Below, in pieces: positions 7,365-17,728 of a stretch of 20,509 nucleotides of DNA (position 1 is its first letter; every line of letters begins with the position of its first letter). Location of the stretch: positions 1-20,509 of the forward strand of contig JAFLDQ010000054.1 of NCBI GenBank assembly GCA_017302355.1. Reading direction: 5' to 3'. The notes under the pieces were generated by a model that saw only the letters and a program-made list of their open reading frames with translations, searched no databases and was not told the DNA's origin. Both the position numbers and the translations under genes were made by a program. Source of the DNA: Dechloromonas sp. GTDB taxonomy: Bacteria; Pseudomonadota; Gammaproteobacteria; Burkholderiales; Rhodocyclaceae.

Positions 7365-8372
7365 CTATCTCGCGTGGCCGAGGCTGAGGCCGAGGCGCAG
7401 GAACTCCTCCCAGACGTCGCCCTGACCGAGGCCCTTGGCGAGCCGGTCGATCTTCCCCGCATGATGCAGCGCCGCTTCGAGCGTTGCGGTCGACAGCCTT
7501 TGCACGGCCTTTTTCACCGGGTTCCGCCGCGGGCCCCAGACTTTCGCCTCCCTGAGCAACTGGTCCAGCGGCCGGCCACGATCGAGCCCGCTGCGAATCA
7601 GCGCCAGGGTGCGGATTTCCTCGCTCATTGCCCACAGCACCAGCGGCGGCGCCTCGCCTTCATGCATCAGGCCGTCGAGGGTGCGGCACAAGCGGCTGAG
7701 GTCGCCGGCGAGGAGAGCTTCGCGCAGGCCGTCGATGTCATGGCGGGCGACATTGAGCACGGCGCCGCGGATCTGCGCCAGCGACAGGGCGCCGGCGGGG
7801 TAGAGCAGGCCGAGTTTCTGGATTTCCTGATGGGCGGCGAGCAGGTTGCCTTCGACGCGTTCGGCGATGAACCTGAGGCCTTCGAGCCCGGCGTTCTGCT
7901 GCTGCCGCCGCAGGCGGCCGGCGATCCAGCCCGGCAGTTCGGCGAGCGGCGGCGCCATCAGCTTGAGCGCGACGCCGGCATCGACCAGCGTCGTGAACCA
8001 GGCGGCCTTCTCCTCGCGCCAGTCGAGTTCCGGCAGCGTGACCAGCAGCAGTGCATCCGGCGACAGGTTCCTGCACCACTGCTGCAGGGCGGCGCCGCCT
8101 TCCTTGCCCGGCTTGCCGGTCGGAATGCGCAGGTCGATCAGCTTGCGGTCGCCGAACAGCGACAGGTTGCCGCCGGCGGCGAGCAGCTGGTTCCAGTCGA
8201 AATGGGCGAGGACGGTGAGGATGTCGCGCTCGTTGTAGCCGGCCTGGCGCGCCTTGAGGCGGATCGCGTCGGCGGCTTCGATGACCAGCAGCGGCTCGTC
8301 GCCGTAGAGGACGTACAGCGGGCGCAGCCCGCGTTCGAGGTGCGCGGCGAGCTGATCGCCCTTGAGCAGCAT
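7365..8372 (-). CDS. holA: DNA polymerase III delta subunit HolA
   Basis: The delta subunit opens the beta sliding clamp within the clamp-loader complex. The 335-residue length fits. Recognisable features are the N-terminal LKGDQLAAHLERGLRPLYVLYGDEPLLVIEAAD segment (residues 2-34), the beta-interacting region around GNLSLFGDRKLIDLRIP, LLLVTLPELDW, and the C-terminal collar domain containing GLMHEGEAPPLVLWAMSEEIR. The ATG at 8372 shares its A with the lptE TGA stop (TGATG), so translation is coupled to lptE. The pairing leuS-lptE-holA is a conserved proteobacterial order, which supports the call. Confidence 0.94.
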   Translation of the reverse strand: MLLKGDQLAAHLERGLRPLYVLYGDEPLLVIEAADAIRLKARQAGYNERDILTVLAHFDWNQLLAAGGNLSLFGDRKLIDLRIPTGKPGKEGGAALQQWCRNLSPDALLLVTLPELDWREEKAAWFTTLVDAGVALKLMAPPLAELPGWIAGRLRRQQQNAGLEGLRFIAERVEGNLLAAHQEIQKLGLLYPAGALSLAQIRGAVLNVARHDIDGLREALLAGDLSRLCRTLDGLMHEGEAPPLVLWAMSEEIRTLALIRSGLDRGRPLDQLLREAKVWGPRRNPVKKAVQRLSTATLEAALHHAGKIDRLAKGLGQGDVWEEFLRLGLSLGHAR

Positions 8373-8896
8373 CAGTCGTCTTCTTCGAGGCCGGGATTCT
8401 TCGGCTTGATGATCGAGAGGCGGCGGATGATCTGGTTGACCAGGTCGTTGCTCATGTCGCGCCAGAGCAGGCCTTCCTCGAGATCCTTGGCGAGCACCGT
8501 CGAGTCGTCGTAGGTGATGTCGCGCGACAGGTTGATCTCGTTGGGGCCGACCAGTTCCTGGCCCTTGGCGTTGACCACGCGGAACCTGTAATCGAGTTGC
8601 AGGCGGTACTCGCGGACGCGGCCCTGGGCATTGACGCTGAGGATGGTCTTGACCCGGGTGTCCTGCAGTTGCTCGAAGACCGCCTCGGCATCGGCGGCCC
8701 GGTCGACGATCCTCGTCTGCCCGGTTGCCTTGATGTAGCGCTGCATCCAGATGCGCACGTCGGAGTTCTCCGGAAGCGCGATGTACAGCGTCGCGTAGGG
8801 CAGGTTGCTGGTGAGCGTCCCGCGCAACTGGAAGCCGCAGCCGGCGACGACCGCCGCCAGGATCAGGGCGTAGACAAGACGGAACGGGACGCGCAT
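8372..8896 (-). CDS. lptE: LPS-assembly lipoprotein LptE
   Basis: LptE (RlpB) is the outer-membrane lipoprotein that plugs and assembles the LptD barrel, which inserts lipopolysaccharide into the outer leaflet. The 174-residue protein starts with a lipoprotein signal peptide, a hydrophobic stretch ending in the lipobox VAGC with lipidated Cys20, followed by GFQLRGTL, which is typical of LptE. The rest is divergent in sequence, as usual for this family, so context matters: it lies between leuS (9-base gap) and holA (1-base overlap). AAGGA serves as ribosome binding site and overlaps the leuS TAA stop. It also marks the organism as an LPS-bearing Gram-negative. Confidence 0.93.
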   Translation of the reverse strand: MRVPFRLVYALILAAVVAGCGFQLRGTLTSNLPYATLYIALPENSDVRIWMQRYIKATGQTRIVDRAADAEAVFEQLQDTRVKTILSVNAQGRVREYRLQLDYRFRVVNAKGQELVGPNEINLSRDITYDDSTVLAKDLEEGLLWRDMSNDLVNQIIRRLSIIKPKNPGLEEDD

Positions 8897-8905
8897 GGCG
8901 ATTCC

Positions 8906-11716
<2,811 letters not shown>

Positions 11717-11799
11717 CTATGACCGGGGGTTGCCCGCTGCCCGCTGGACGGATCCGGGCGCGCCCCCGCCGACAGCGGAGGGGCGGCGCCGCGGCCGGG

Positions 11800-12141
11800 T
11801 CAGGCCGCCTTTTCTGGCCGGTAGACGCTTCGCCAGGTGAGTTGCCAGAAACGGCAGGCATTCTGCGCGGCGGTCAGCGACAGAAGCGACATCCGCGATT
11901 GATGGCGCCACATCCATGACACCTTCGGCGCCGGAGTCAGGCCGTATTGCGGGGTCCGCCCGACTTCATCCTCGACGATGTCGAGGAAGCGTTCGACGGC
12001 CAGACCCCAGTAGTCCGAACCCTCGGCCTTGCCGGTGAGGTATTCGGCTTCGGAGATCGCGCGGCGCCACAGCTTGAGGGCCAGTTCATCGCTGATGCCG
12101 GCCTTCCTGGCGATCCAGGGGAGGATCTTGGGGGCTTTCAT
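11800..12141 (-). CDS. Conserved-looking 113-residue protein of unknown function
   Basis: The ATG at 12141 is preceded by AAGGAG seven bases upstream, a strong ribosome binding site. The protein has no signal peptide or clear membrane helix. The N-terminal half is helical and charged (MKAPKILPWIARKAGISDEL, then LKLWRRAISEAEY and AVERFLDIVEDEVGR). The C-terminal half is rich in Trp, Arg and Gln (VSWMWRHQSRMSLLSLTAAQ, then FWQLTWRSVYRPE). I do not recognise the family. The good start signal, ordinary codon use and dedicated upstream and downstream signals indicate a real, independently expressed gene. It lies between leuS and uvrD, divergent from uvrD. The longer open frame upstream (to 12825) is antisense to uvrD. 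Confidence 0.75.
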   Translation of the reverse strand: MKAPKILPWIARKAGISDELALKLWRRAISEAEYLTGKAEGSDYWGLAVERFLDIVEDEVGRTPQYGLTPAPKVSWMWRHQSRMSLLSLTAAQNACRFWQLTWRSVYRPEKAA

Positions 12142-12234
12142 GTCGTTGCTCCTTCTGCTGCGTGGGGGTAACCACTCGTTGCTTTGACTGCCTCGTGGGC
12201 AAAAAGTTTTGTGCACTGCAATATCACGGGAATC

Positions 12235-12260
12235 AGTATACTCTTTCGCTGTAAAGTCAA
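12235..12260 (-). promoter_or_regulatory. Candidate promoter of the 113-residue gene
   Basis: On the minus strand TTGACT (12255-12260) is followed after only 14 bases by TATACT (12235-12240), which sits in an 8-base perfect palindrome AGTATACT. Both boxes are good, but the spacing is about 3 bases shorter than optimal, so the promoter may need an activator or the pairing may be wrong. The surrounding gap is distinctly more AT-rich than the genes. Confidence 0.4.
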
Positions 12261-12310
12261 GGTAGGTTAATTGTACTAATCCGATTGTTGCGTTGCACAA
12301 TGACCACCGG

Positions 12311-12323
12311 TTGGTCTGACCAA
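12311..12323. promoter_or_regulatory. GntR/FadR-like operator dyad upstream of uvrD
   Basis: TTGGTC-T-GACCAA is a perfect 6-bp inverted repeat with a single central base. It resembles the TTGGTnnnACCAA core bound by the FadR branch of GntR regulators (PdhR and LldR types). An extra GACCA half-element lies at 12302-12306. It is 59 bases before the uvrD GTG and about 170 bases before the divergent gene. No GntR-type gene is in the window. Confidence 0.4.
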
Positions 12324-12382
12324 TATCCGCCAAGCCCTCGCAAGGCGCCGAGCCACCGTCGTTTCCGGGAAAGAACCGCTTC

Positions 12383-14542
12383 GTGTCCGACCTCCTGGCC
12401 CATCTGAACGCGCCGCAACGGCAGGCGGTGACGCTGCCGCCGGTGCATGCGCTGATCCTCGCCGGCGCCGGCAGCGGCAAGACCCGTGTGCTGACCACGC
12501 GCATCGCCTGGCTGATGTCGACCAACCAGGCCGGGCCGCACGGCGTCCTGGCGGTGACCTTCACCAACAAGGCGGCTCGGGAGATGACCGCGCGGCTGTC
12601 GGCGCTGGTGCCGATCAACACGCGCGGCATGTGGATCGGCACCTTCCACGGCCTGTGCAACCGGCTGTTGCGCGCCCACTGCCGCGAGGCCGGGCTGCCG
12701 CAGACCTTCCAGATCCTCGATGCCGCCGACCAGCTGGCGATGGTCAGGCGCCTGCTGAAGAACCTGAACGTCGACGACGAGAAATACCCGCCGCGCGAGC
12801 TGTGCCATTTCATCAACGCCCACAAGGAGCAGGGCGTGCGCGCCGGACAGGCCGAGGCTTACGACCATTACACGCAGAAGCGCGTCGAACTGTATGCCGA
12901 GTATGAAAACCAGTGCAACCGCGAGGGCGTCGTCGATTTCGCCGAACTGCTCTTGCGCTGTCATGAATTGCTGCAGCGCAACGAACCTTTGCGTACCCAC
13001 TACCAGGAACGCTTCCGCTACATCCTGGTCGACGAGTTCCAGGATACCAACCGCCTGCAGTACGCCTGGCTGCAACTGCTGGCGGGCGGCGGGGCGAAGG
13101 TCTTCGCGGTCGGCGACGACGACCAGAGCATCTACGCCTTCCGCGGCGCCGAAGTCGGCAACATGCGCGACTTCGAGCGCGAGTATGCCGGCGCCAACGT
13201 CATCCGCCTGGAGCAAAACTACCGTTCGCACGGCAATATCCTGGCCGCCGCCAACGCGCTCATCAAGAACAACCGCGAGCGCCTGGGCAAGAACCTGTGG
13301 ACCGATGCCGGCGCCGGCGAGCCGATCCGGGCCTTCGAGGGCTATTCCGACCTCGACGAGGCGCGCTTCGTCATCGACGAGATCCGCGAACTGGTGCGCG
13401 ATGGCGTCGCGCCGACCCAGTGCGCCATCCTCTACCGCTCCAACGCCCAGTCGCGCGTCCTCGAACACGAACTGTTCGCCAAGGGCGTGCCGTACAAGGT
13501 CTATGGCGGCCTGCGCTTCTTCGAACGACAGGAAATCAAGCACGCGCTGGCCTACCTGCGACTGCTCGGCAACGCGGACGACGACACCGCCTTCCTGCGC
13601 GTAGTCAATTTTCCGGCCCGCGGCATCGGCGCGCGTTCGCTGGAAAACTTGCAGGCGACCGCCCACCAGATCAATTCCTGCCTGTACAACGCCGCCGCCT
13701 CGCTGACCGGCAGGGCCGGGCAGACCGTCGGCGCCTTCGTGCGGCTCATCGAGGGGCTGCGCCAGGAAACGGCCAATCTGCCCTTGCCGGAAATGGTCGA
13801 GCACATCATCGAAAAGAGCGGCCTCGCCCAGCACTACCGGACCGAGAAGGAAGGCCAGGAACGGCTGGAAAACCTCGACGAACTGATCAACGCCGCCGCC
13901 ACCTTCGTCGACGACGAGGGCGCCATCGGCGAAGGCGGCGCGCTCGCTTCCTTCCTCGCCCACGCCTCGCTGGAGGCTGGCGAGCACCAGGCCGGCGAAG
14001 GCCAGGAAGCGGTGCAGCTGATGTCGGTGCACGCCGCCAAGGGGCTGGAATTCGATGTCGTCTTCATCACCGGCCTCGAGCAGGGGCTGTTTCCGCACGA
14101 GAATGCCGTCGTTCAGGGGCGCGAGGGGCTGGAGGAAGAGCGCCGGCTGATGTACGTCGCGGTGACCCGCGCCCGCCGGCGCCTCTACGTTTCCTGCGCG
14201 CAGACGCGCATGCTGCACGGCCAGACGCGCTACTGCATCCCCTCGTCATTCCTGGACGAAATCCCGGAGAGTTTGCTGCTGAAGTTGAACGGGAAGGCGG
14301 CAGCGGGTGCGCCGGCCGCGTTCGGGTCGACCGGCGGCGCCCATGGCTCCCGGTCGCCGGCAGCCGGGCCGGCGACGGGCGGCCTGCGCATCGGGCAGAC
14401 CGTCGAGCATGCCCGGTTCGGCGTCGGGGTCATCGTCGCCGCCGAGGGGCGGGGCGGCGATGCGCGGGTGCAGGTGAATTTCGCGGGTGGAGCCGGCATG
14501 AAATGGCTGGCGCTCGAATACGCCAAACTGACGCCGGTGTGA
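12383..14542 (+). CDS. uvrD: DNA helicase II UvrD
   Basis: UvrD is a 3'-to-5' SF1A helicase that removes the incised strand in nucleotide excision and mismatch repair. The 719-residue protein carries Walker A GAGSGKT (28-34), motif Ia AVTFTNKAAREM, motif II VDEFQDTN (about 217-224), motif III GDDDQSIYAFRGA (about 247-259), motif IV QNYRSHGNIL, the VHAAKGLEFDVVF motif V (about 549) and motif VI MYVAVTRARRRLY. A C-terminal Tudor-like segment (about 670-719; GQTVEHARFGVGVIVAAEG and VQVNFAGGAGMKWLALEYA) distinguishes UvrD/PcrA from Rep. The start is GTG at 12383, which matches the family N-terminus; no ATG is available there. I saw no LexA box upstream. Confidence 0.95.
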   Translation: MSDLLAHLNAPQRQAVTLPPVHALILAGAGSGKTRVLTTRIAWLMSTNQAGPHGVLAVTFTNKAAREMTARLSALVPINTRGMWIGTFHGLCNRLLRAHCREAGLPQTFQILDAADQLAMVRRLLKNLNVDDEKYPPRELCHFINAHKEQGVRAGQAEAYDHYTQKRVELYAEYENQCNREGVVDFAELLLRCHELLQRNEPLRTHYQERFRYILVDEFQDTNRLQYAWLQLLAGGGAKVFAVGDDDQSIYAFRGAEVGNMRDFEREYAGANVIRLEQNYRSHGNILAAANALIKNNRERLGKNLWTDAGAGEPIRAFEGYSDLDEARFVIDEIRELVRDGVAPTQCAILYRSNAQSRVLEHELFAKGVPYKVYGGLRFFERQEIKHALAYLRLLGNADDDTAFLRVVNFPARGIGARSLENLQATAHQINSCLYNAAASLTGRAGQTVGAFVRLIEGLRQETANLPLPEMVEHIIEKSGLAQHYRTEKEGQERLENLDELINAAATFVDDEGAIGEGGALASFLAHASLEAGEHQAGEGQEAVQLMSVHAAKGLEFDVVFITGLEQGLFPHENAVVQGREGLEEERRLMYVAVTRARRRLYVSCAQTRMLHGQTRYCIPSSFLDEIPESLLLKLNGKAAAGAPAAFGSTGGAHGSRSPAAGPATGGLRIGQTVEHARFGVGVIVAAEGRGGDARVQVNFAGGAGMKWLALEYAKLTPV

Positions 14543-14569
14543 GCGTCGCTGCGGTCGACGCGGCTTTTT
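14543..14569 (+). terminator. Probable intrinsic terminator of uvrD
   Basis: GCGTCG (14543-14548) pairs with CGACGC (14556-14561) around a 7-base loop, followed by GGC and T5 (14565-14569), directly after the uvrD stop. The stem is short. It contains a copy of the recurrent TGCGGTCGAC word. Confidence 0.5.
14548..14559. repeat. 12-base copy of the recurrent word (inside the uvrD terminator)
   Basis: GCTGCGGTCGAC is identical to the last 12 bases of the 16-mers at 5679-5694 and 17735-17750. Confidence 0.5.
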
Positions 14570-14658
14570 GCGGCAAAATCGGCGGTGTTTGGTGGAACGC
14601 GGTGCGGCGCGGTGATACGCTCTCGCTTCCGCACGAATAACATGACGAGGAGACCGGC

Positions 14659-15633
14659 ATGAACCGCGCCATCCGCATTCACCGGACCGGCGGTCCGGAG
14701 GTGTTGATCTGGGAGGAAGTCGCCGTGCCGCCGCCCGCCGCCGGGGAAGCCACCGTGCGCCACGCCGCGGTCGGCCTCAATTTCATCGACACCTATCATC
14801 GCAGCGGACTCTACCCGCTGCCCCTGCCGTCGGGGATCGGCCTCGAGGGGGCCGGGGTGGTCGAGGCGGTCGGCGAGGGCGTGACCGGGGTCACGGTCGG
14901 CGATCGCGTCGCCTATGCCGGCGGCCCGGTGGGCGCCTACGCCGAGGCGCGCAACCTTCCGGCGCACCGCCTGCTCCGCTTGCCGGAAGAGGTCGGCTTC
15001 CACACCGCGGCGGCGATGATGTTGCAGGGTCTGACCGCCGCCTACCTGTTGCGCCGCACCTATCGGGTGCAGGCCGGGGATGCCGTGCTGATCCATGCGG
15101 CGGCCGGCGGCGTCGGGCTCATTGCCTGCCAGTGGGCGAAGGCGCTGGGGGCGACGGTGATCGGTACCGTCGGGTCGGCGGCCAAGGGCGAACTGGCCAG
15201 GGCGCACGGCTGCGACCATGTCATCGACTACACGACCGGGAGCTTCCCGCAGCGCGTGCGCGAGATCACCGGCGGCGAGGGGGTCGCGGTGGTCTATGAC
15301 GGCGTCGGCAAGGATGTCTTCATGGGCTCGCTCGACAGCCTGCGCACGCTCGGCATGCTGGTCACCTACGGCAACGCCTCGGGGCCGGTGCCACCGTTCG
15401 ACCCGCTGCTGCTGTCGCAGAAGGGTTCGCTCTTCGTCACCCGGCCGGCGCTGATGCACTACACGGCGAAGCGCGCCGACCTCGAAGCGCTCGGCGGCGA
15501 ACTGTTCGACATGGTCGTCTCGGGCAAGGTGCGCATCGAGATCAACCAGTCCTGTCCGCTGGCCGCCGCCGCCCAGGCGCATCGTGACCTCGAGGCGCGC
15601 AAGACCACCGGCTCGACCATCCTGCTCCCATGA
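14659..15633 (+). CDS. NADPH:quinone oxidoreductase, zeta-crystallin type
   Basis: This is a medium-chain dehydrogenase/reductase without zinc, of the Qor group, expected to reduce quinones or related carbonyls with NADPH in the cytoplasm. The 324-residue length is typical. The N-terminal GroES-like domain has GLNFIDTYHRSGLYP, where zinc enzymes would have a metal-ligand cysteine, and GLEGAGVVEAVGEGV. The Rossmann domain has the nucleotide motif AAAGGVG (147-153), followed by YDGVGKDVF and YGNASGPVPPFD, both typical of Qor. The ATG at 14659 has GAGGAG six bases upstream. Its stop overlaps the next gene's start by four bases (ATGA), so it is the first gene of a three-gene coupled operon. The exact substrate is unknown. 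Confidence 0.93.
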   Translation: MNRAIRIHRTGGPEVLIWEEVAVPPPAAGEATVRHAAVGLNFIDTYHRSGLYPLPLPSGIGLEGAGVVEAVGEGVTGVTVGDRVAYAGGPVGAYAEARNLPAHRLLRLPEEVGFHTAAAMMLQGLTAAYLLRRTYRVQAGDAVLIHAAAGGVGLIACQWAKALGATVIGTVGSAAKGELARAHGCDHVIDYTTGSFPQRVREITGGEGVAVVYDGVGKDVFMGSLDSLRTLGMLVTYGNASGPVPPFDPLLLSQKGSLFVTRPALMHYTAKRADLEALGGELFDMVVSGKVRIEINQSCPLAAAAQAHRDLEARKTTGSTILLP

Positions 15634-16958
15634 TGGCCCGGGTCAAGGCGGGGCTGGTTTCGCTGCGCGACCTTTTCGCCACCGCCTGGTGGATATTCCT
15701 GATCGTCGGCATCGGCTTCGTCATCGCCTTCCAGTTCGTCCAGCCCGCCCCGCCCGACCGGATCGTGATCACCACCGGCAGCGATGCGGGCGCCTATTAC
15801 GCCTACGCCCGCCGCTACGCCGCCATTCTGGCCCGGAACGGGATCACCCTCGAGGTCCGGACCTCGGCCGGCTCGTTGCAGAACCTCGAGCGCCTGGAGA
15901 ATGACGAGGCCCAGGTCGGCTTCGTCCAGGGCGGGGTGATCGAGCGCCAAGGCGATCCCGACGACGAGGACGAGGAGTCCGCGCTGGTCTCGCTCGGCAG
16001 CGTCTTCTTCGAACCGGTCTGGGTCTTCTACCGCGGCGACCGGCGCTTCGATCGTCTGACCGATCTCAAGGGCAAGCGCATCGCCATCGGCCAGGAAGGC
16101 TCCGGCGTGCGCCAGTTGGCGCAGCAGTTGTTGCGGGCCAACGACATCAATCCCGGCGACCACCTGATGCCGCTGTCCGGTCTCAAGGCTGCCGAGGAAC
16201 TGCAGCAGGGGCGCATCGACGCCGCCTTCATCATCGCCGCCGAGAACGCGCCGGTCGTCCAGGTGCTGTTGCGCTCGCCGGGCGTCAAGGTGATGAGCTT
16301 CGCGCAGGCCGAAGCCTACCAGCGCCGCTTCCCCTTCCTGACCAAGCTGACGCTGCCGCAGGGCGTCGCCGATCTGGTGCGCGACTATCCGCCGCATGAC
16401 GTCACCCTGCTGGCGCCGACGGCCAACCTGATCGTCCGCGACGATCTCCACCCCGCGCTGCAGAGCCTGCTGCTGCAGGCGGCCAGCGAAGTGCACGGGC
16501 GCGCCGGCTTCTTCCAGCGCGCCGGCGAGTTTCCCGCCTACAAGGACCGCCTGCTGCCTCTGTCGCCCGAGGCGGCGAGATATTTCAAGGCCGGCCCGCC
16601 CTTCCTCCAGCGCTACCTGCCGTTCTGGCTGGCGGTGCTGATCGACCGCCTGATGGTGCTGCTCATCCCGGTCTTCGCGCTGCTCATCCCGCTGCTCAAG
16701 GTCGCGCCGGCGATCTATTCGTGGCGGGTGCGCTCCAAGGTCTTCCGCTGTTATGGCGAGCTGAAATATCTCGAGGAAGACCTGAAGCAACGCTTCGATG
16801 CCGCCAAGCTGCCGGAATACCGCAGCCGGCTCGATGTGCTGGATGAGGAGGCGAGGGGCCTCAAGGTTCCGCTGGCGTTCACCGATTTGGTCTACACCTT
16901 GCGCGAGCATGTTAACCTAGTGCGGCAAACACTCAAGGATCTGGAGGACAGGACATGA
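15630..16958 (+). CDS. Membrane-anchored TAXI-type solute-binding protein with C-terminal cytoplasmic region
   Basis: The 442-residue protein has an N-terminal membrane helix (about 18-37), a periplasmic TAXI-type ligand-binding domain (about 44-320; IVITTGSDAGAYYAYARRYA, the SAGSLQNLERLENDEAQVGF segment, LKGKRIAIGQEGSGVRQLAQ), a long hydrophobic stretch (about 330-358) and a charged helical tail (about 365-442). Ordinary TAXI binding proteins are soluble or lipid-anchored and lack the C-terminal helix and tail. This layout resembles a receptor more than a transport subunit, and no permease is next to it on this strand. It overlaps qor upstream and parA downstream by ATGA; a second ATG at 15633 is an alternative start. 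The family is clear; the role (transport, sensing or scaffold) is not. Confidence 0.85.
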   Translation: MMARVKAGLVSLRDLFATAWWIFLIVGIGFVIAFQFVQPAPPDRIVITTGSDAGAYYAYARRYAAILARNGITLEVRTSAGSLQNLERLENDEAQVGFVQGGVIERQGDPDDEDEESALVSLGSVFFEPVWVFYRGDRRFDRLTDLKGKRIAIGQEGSGVRQLAQQLLRANDINPGDHLMPLSGLKAAEELQQGRIDAAFIIAAENAPVVQVLLRSPGVKVMSFAQAEAYQRRFPFLTKLTLPQGVADLVRDYPPHDVTLLAPTANLIVRDDLHPALQSLLLQAASEVHGRAGFFQRAGEFPAYKDRLLPLSPEAARYFKAGPPFLQRYLPFWLAVLIDRLMVLLIPVFALLIPLLKVAPAIYSWRVRSKVFRCYGELKYLEEDLKQRFDAAKLPEYRSRLDVLDEEARGLKVPLAFTDLVYTLREHVNLVRQTLKDLEDRT

Positions 16959-17650
16959 AGGCCTTTCTCGTTGCCAACCCCAAGGGCGGTTCCGGCAAGA
17001 GCACGCTGGCGACCAACCTGGCGGGCTATTTCGCCAGCAAGCGCCATGAGGTCATGCTCGGCGACATCGATCGCCAGCAGTCATCGCGCGAATGGCTGGG
17101 CCTTCGCCCCTTCGCGCTGCCGACCATCGACACCTGGGAGATCGGCCTCGACGCCGTCGCCAGACCGCCCAGGGGCACCAGCCATGTCATCCTCGATACC
17201 CCGGCCGGCCTGCATGGCAGGATGCTGGAAAGAGTGCTCAAGCTGTCCACACGGGTCATCGTGCCGGTCCAGCCGTCGATCTTCGACATGATGGCGACGC
17301 GCCATTTCCTCAGCGAACTGATGGCCGAGAAGGCGGTGCGCCGGGGCCGGGCCGACGTCGCCGTGATCGGCATGCGCGTCGATGCGCGGACCCGCGCGGC
17401 AGCCGACCTCGAGCGCTTTTTCGCCACCTTCGATCTGCCCGTGCTGGCCTACCTGCGCGATACGCAGGTCTATGTGCAGGCGTCGGCCGCCGGCATGACC
17501 ATCTTCGATCTGCCGCCCTCGCGCGCCGCGCGCGACGTCGAGCAGTGGCGGGCGATCATCGAATGGGCCGAGGCCGGCGAGCATGCCCTGGACCACGAAC
17601 ATCACGGGCATCACAAGCACGACGAGGATGGAGGCGGCGACGCGACCTGA
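16955..17650 (+). CDS. Solo ParA/MinD-family ATPase with histidine-rich C-terminal tail
   Basis: This 231-residue protein is a deviant-Walker ATPase: KGGSGKST at 10-17 with signature Lys10 and catalytic Lys15, switch-I-like GDIDRQQSS with Asp37, and Walker B VILDTPAG with Asp81. Such ATPases position plasmids, chromosomes, chemoreceptor arrays or other cargo by dimerising on DNA or membrane. There is no parB, minC/E or parS-like gene alongside it, so it is an orphan ParA, shorter than chromosomal ParA (~260) and lacking its N-terminal helix-turn-helix extension. The tail (about 210-231) contains seven histidines among acidic and glycine residues, suggesting metal binding. It overlaps the preceding TAXI-type gene by ATGA, which implies the two products are made together and may act together. 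Confidence 0.88.
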   Translation: MKAFLVANPKGGSGKSTLATNLAGYFASKRHEVMLGDIDRQQSSREWLGLRPFALPTIDTWEIGLDAVARPPRGTSHVILDTPAGLHGRMLERVLKLSTRVIVPVQPSIFDMMATRHFLSELMAEKAVRRGRADVAVIGMRVDARTRAAADLERFFATFDLPVLAYLRDTQVYVQASAAGMTIFDLPPSRAARDVEQWRAIIEWAEAGEHALDHEHHGHHKHDEDGGGDAT

Positions 17651-17728
17651 TGGCGTTTCCCAACCAGCGGTGACCCCGCCGGCTTCGCCCCGCAACCGAT
17701 CCGGCCATCGAATGAGCCGGTTCGCCGC

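Noticed and set aside
12235..12270. Possible LexA (SOS) box ahead of uvrD
   Set aside because: Only a CTGT half-site (around 12249) is present; no ACAG at the required 8-base spacing.
12257..14218. 653-codon minus-strand open frame opposite uvrD
   Set aside because: Antisense shadow of uvrD; all helicase motifs are on the plus strand.
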